DNA of 28,319 nt. Origin: Apostichopus californicus. Lineage: Eukaryota > Echinodermata > Holothuroidea > Aspidochirotida > Stichopodidae. Positions 27,901 to 28,319 of this stretch are shown piece after piece; within the stretch, counting starts at the first letter, position 1, and every line of letters starts with the position of its first letter. The stretch covers positions 1 to 28,319 of the forward strand of contig JAIPMN010001695.1 of assembly GCA_020650975.1 (NCBI GenBank), in the 5' to 3' direction. A program made the translations under genes and the position numbers. Below the pieces are notes generated by a model. That model ran no database searches, was not told the origin of the DNA, and worked only from the letters and a program-made list of their open reading frames with translations.

Positions 27901-28221
27901 ATTTTAACAAGACTATAGCGGATTTCCCACCATATCCACTCTTTAGTGAGATCTGCACTTCTGGAAGCAATCCTTACTCTAGTGAAGTCTACAATTCGAA
28001 GTCTGATTATTCCTAGCCATACAAGTATCTTCCTATATATGTCACTGGTTTGTCTCTTTACATACCTTGTAGTGCCCATCTTTCCGCTGTAGGTTCGGCT
28101 TTATCTGTCTTCTAAACGACTTTTCAATTGCGGCGTCGTTATGTTTCATATTGAAACAATGTTCTTCCTCGTCAAACTCAACATCTGTGTCGTATCCATC
28201 TGAATCAACGTTACAGGGGCT
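21791..28221 (-). CDS. Uncharacterised charged coiled-coil protein, 10 exons, 5' partial
   Basis: Exons from 5' to 3': 28066-28221, 27221-27414, 26316-26433, 25756-25926, 25020-25121, 24746-24856, 23840-23983, 23005-23087, 22196-22367 and 21791-21901. All junctions are AG/GT and the phases (0,0,2,0,0,0,0,0,2,0 entering) fit throughout, which is strong evidence for one gene. The product has at least 454 residues: an acidic start, then Arg/Lys/Glu-rich helical segments typical of coiled coils, ending in a basic tail. There is no signal peptide, membrane span or catalytic motif in this part. I do not recognise the family. The 5' end lies right of the window. It converges on APC. Confidence 0.85.
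21902..22195 (-). other. Intron of the minus-strand gene
   Basis: This 294-bp intron starts with GTTTGA, a weak donor, and ends in a strong T-rich acceptor (CATCTTTTTTTCCAG). No other content was recognised. Confidence 0.65.
22196..22367 (-). CDS. Coiled-coil gene exon i
   Basis: The exon is 172 bp, entered in phase 2 after ATACGACAG and left in phase 0 at CATAAG|GTTTGA. It encodes VNALLVDRACAEERAIRLGD, IAVEIQHGGLDSLTEALKDA and MLLIQEQMLLSIFHGHK: an amphipathic, probably helical segment. Without splicing the frame ends at once (V then TGA at 22192-22190), so this could also be a terminal exon, but the next exon joins well. Confidence 0.8.
22368..23004 (-). other. Intron of the minus-strand gene with a small palindromic repeat
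   Basis: This 637-bp intron contains the 80-bp inverted-repeat element at 22765-22844. Additional possible acceptors in the same frame lie at about 22408 and 22442 on the minus strand, so the start of exon i could be further upstream. Nothing else was seen. Confidence 0.65.
22765..22844. repeat. Short palindromic MITE-like repeat
   Basis: GCTTTCACACT at 22765-22775 is mirrored exactly by AGTGTGAAAGC at 22834-22844. Inside are further inverted elements (CTTGAT / GATCAAG and a GATC-rich centre). The 80-bp unit resembles a tiny non-autonomous DNA transposon. No clear target duplication was found. Confidence 0.6.
23005..23087 (-). CDS. Coiled-coil gene exon h (short)
   Basis: This 83-bp exon is too short to stand out alone, but it has a long pyrimidine-rich acceptor ending TTTTTGACTAG and a strong donor CGTAG|GTAAGT. 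It is entered in phase 0 and left in phase 2, exactly what is needed to join exons g and i, which otherwise do not match. It encodes KADCFDQGVGLGFSTKVMDH and SLEVMVR, plus two bases of a split Arg codon. Confidence 0.78.
23162..23590 (-). mobile_element. LINE 3' end fragment (CR1/L2-type by appearance)
   Basis: On the minus strand, 23549-23367 encodes GERSFSISGPKLWNTLPTHI followed by RNAPTIDNF, the usual last segment of non-LTR retrotransposon ORF2 (R-x-F-x-x-x-x-P-x-L-W-N-x-L-P). A frame slip then continues as L-K-R-L-K-N-S-L. The 3' tail at about 23230-23162 has TTGTAAAGCGTACTGAGACC and then ATAATGCTCTTTATAGGCCT, the GTAAAGCGC...GAGA...GCGCTATATAA type of tail common in such LINEs. Only about 0.4 kb remains, so this is a 5'-truncated dead copy inside an intron. 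Confidence 0.8.
23840..23983 (-). CDS. Coiled-coil gene exon g
   Basis: The exon is 144 bp (48 codons), phase 0 at both ends, acceptor ATTATTTCAG and donor ACG|GTAGGT. It encodes EERERRRRLWEVRSLASGQR, EIDGKRKLMMESKTNVDEEL and RRMNAGVT. The Arg/Glu-rich start is typical of a solvent-exposed coiled coil. Confidence 0.85.
23984..24745 (-). other. Intron of the minus-strand gene
   Basis: This 762-bp intron includes a run of G on the + strand at about 24088-24097. No repeat family or exon was recognised. Confidence 0.75.
24746..24856 (-). CDS. Coiled-coil gene exon f
   Basis: The exon is 111 bp (37 codons), phase 0 at both ends, acceptor GTTTGTAG and donor ACG|GTAAGA. It encodes EVHEEENHAVDDLFLELKDE and FIQSFKSATNLMKLHMT, an amphipathic acidic helix. 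It is separated from exon e by an intron of only 163 bp. Confidence 0.84.
25020..25121 (-). CDS. Coiled-coil gene exon e
   Basis: The exon is 102 bp (34 codons), phase 0 at both ends, acceptor ATTTGGCAG and donor GAT|GTATGT. It encodes TDPQVLLRVTSLAKNSKYWR and DIQFELSGAFTDLD. The mixed hydrophobic content (Y-W, F-E-L, A-F) suggests a folded or helical-bundle part rather than a plain coiled coil. Confidence 0.83.
25122..25755 (-). other. Intron of the minus-strand gene
   Basis: This 634-bp AT-rich intron has no repeats or exons that I can support. Confidence 0.75.
25756..25926 (-). CDS. Coiled-coil gene exon d
   Basis: The exon is 171 bp (57 codons), phase 0 at both ends, donor CAG|GTGATA. 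It encodes ERLKKEKKSFVRDMGDAKDE and FMIQLTRQYQDGVIEKDFEV, then EQDRRLHLYDEMTDSDQ. Alternating charge and regular hydrophobic spacing suggest a continuous helix. No family motif was recognised. Confidence 0.85.
25927..26315 (-). other. Intron of the minus-strand gene
   Basis: This 389-bp intron has no recognisable repeats or exons. Its acceptor is TTTTTCCCCTAATCAG. Confidence 0.75.
26316..26433 (-). CDS. Coiled-coil gene exon c (basic helix)
   Basis: The exon is 118 bp, entered in phase 2 after TTTCTCAG and left in phase 0 at GAG|GTCGGT, a weak donor. It encodes AMNAEQRRRVRRQKQTGQKA and then LKIFKPLNRELEQIITRNE: a strongly basic helix followed by amphipathic heptads. The basic run could act in nuclear localisation or nucleic-acid or tubulin binding; that is inference. 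Confidence 0.8.
26434..27220 (-). other. Intron of the minus-strand gene
   Basis: This 787-bp intron has a G run on the + strand near 26508-26518 and otherwise ordinary AT-rich sequence. No repeat or exon was recognised. Confidence 0.75.
27221..27414 (-). CDS. Coiled-coil gene exon b
   Basis: The exon is 194 bp, opening in phase 0 directly with ATG after TCTTAG and ending in phase 2 at AAGA|GTAAGT. It encodes METRVKRVHDEQQDDPRFYS and then HSESEPEDAYGDEF, another acidic stretch, and a short hydrophobic block, KLTVIAVQ. The opening ATG could serve as an alternative start, but exon a joins in frame. Confidence 0.83.
27415..28065 (-). other. Intron of the minus-strand gene with GA-rich repeat
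   Basis: This 651-bp intron contains a GA microsatellite with GGTG interruptions at about 27604-27660 and a T/C run after it (+ strand). Nothing else was seen. Confidence 0.75.
28066..28221 (-). CDS. Coiled-coil gene exon a (acidic segment)
   Basis: The exon is 156 bp, phase 0 at both ends. The acceptor is TTTTTCTTTATGTGCAG and the donor AAG|GTATGT. It encodes SPCNVDSDGYDTDVEFDEEE, an Asp/Glu-rich run, followed by a basic stretch (KSFRRQIKPNLQRKDGHYK). Such D/E tracts are usually disordered. The acceptor shows that at least one more exon lies upstream. Confidence 0.82.
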
Positions 28222-28319
28222 CTGCACATAAAGAAAAACATTATGACATCTGACATCATTACTTCAAAAATAGACTTCCTGTTCAGTGTTGATGTGCCTG
28301 CAGGCGGTTTTGTCGAAGA

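Noticed and set aside
28263-28319. A possible further upstream exon of the minus-strand gene, open in frame and ending GAA|GTAATG at the window edge
   Set aside because: It would leave an intron of only 41 bases (28222-28262) before the next exon, too short for ordinary animal splicing, and its start lies outside the window.

Overview
The window is animal genomic DNA carrying two genes that converge tail to tail, with spliced exons, consensus GT/AG junctions and AT-rich non-coding DNA. The protein on the + strand is so close to human APC in its armadillo core that the organism must be a bilaterian. The repeat layout (15-aa and 20-aa repeats, SAMP-type motifs, basic region, C-terminal T-T-V) is the vertebrate-like long form. 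I favour a marine invertebrate deuterostome such as an echinoderm, but that last step is inference.

Positions 1-15650 (+) hold most of an APC (adenomatous polyposis coli) orthologue in eight exons. The first coding exons, which would match human exons 1-3, lie left of the window. The eight exons encode about 2,912 residues: end of the N-terminal coiled coils, armadillo repeats, 15-aa and 20-aa beta-catenin repeats, axin-binding motifs, basic microtubule region, EB1-type SxIP motif, a MARCKS/adducin-like basic patch, and a C-terminal PDZ ligand. All intron phases agree. Several match the human gene as I recall it, while others were lost or gained.

Positions 15651 to about 21180 are probably a very long APC 3' UTR. 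It contains a 20-bp minisatellite, three G-rich runs, a C-rich tract, and two Pumilio-type sites not far upstream of a poly(A) signal.

From 28319 down to about 21250 (-) lies a second gene, built here from ten exons with fully consistent phases. It encodes at least 454 residues of an acidic then coiled-coil-rich, highly charged protein that I cannot assign to a family. Its 3' end is ambiguous: a TAA stop lies inside a near-perfect splice donor, and each choice has its own poly(A) signal. Its introns hold a LINE 3' end and a small palindromic repeat.

Other points of note are an 80-bp-armed inverted repeat in an APC intron, an in-frame alternative donor or retained intron that could add 35 residues to APC or end it after the armadillo domain, and altered SAMP motifs (SALP, SAMP, SGMP).
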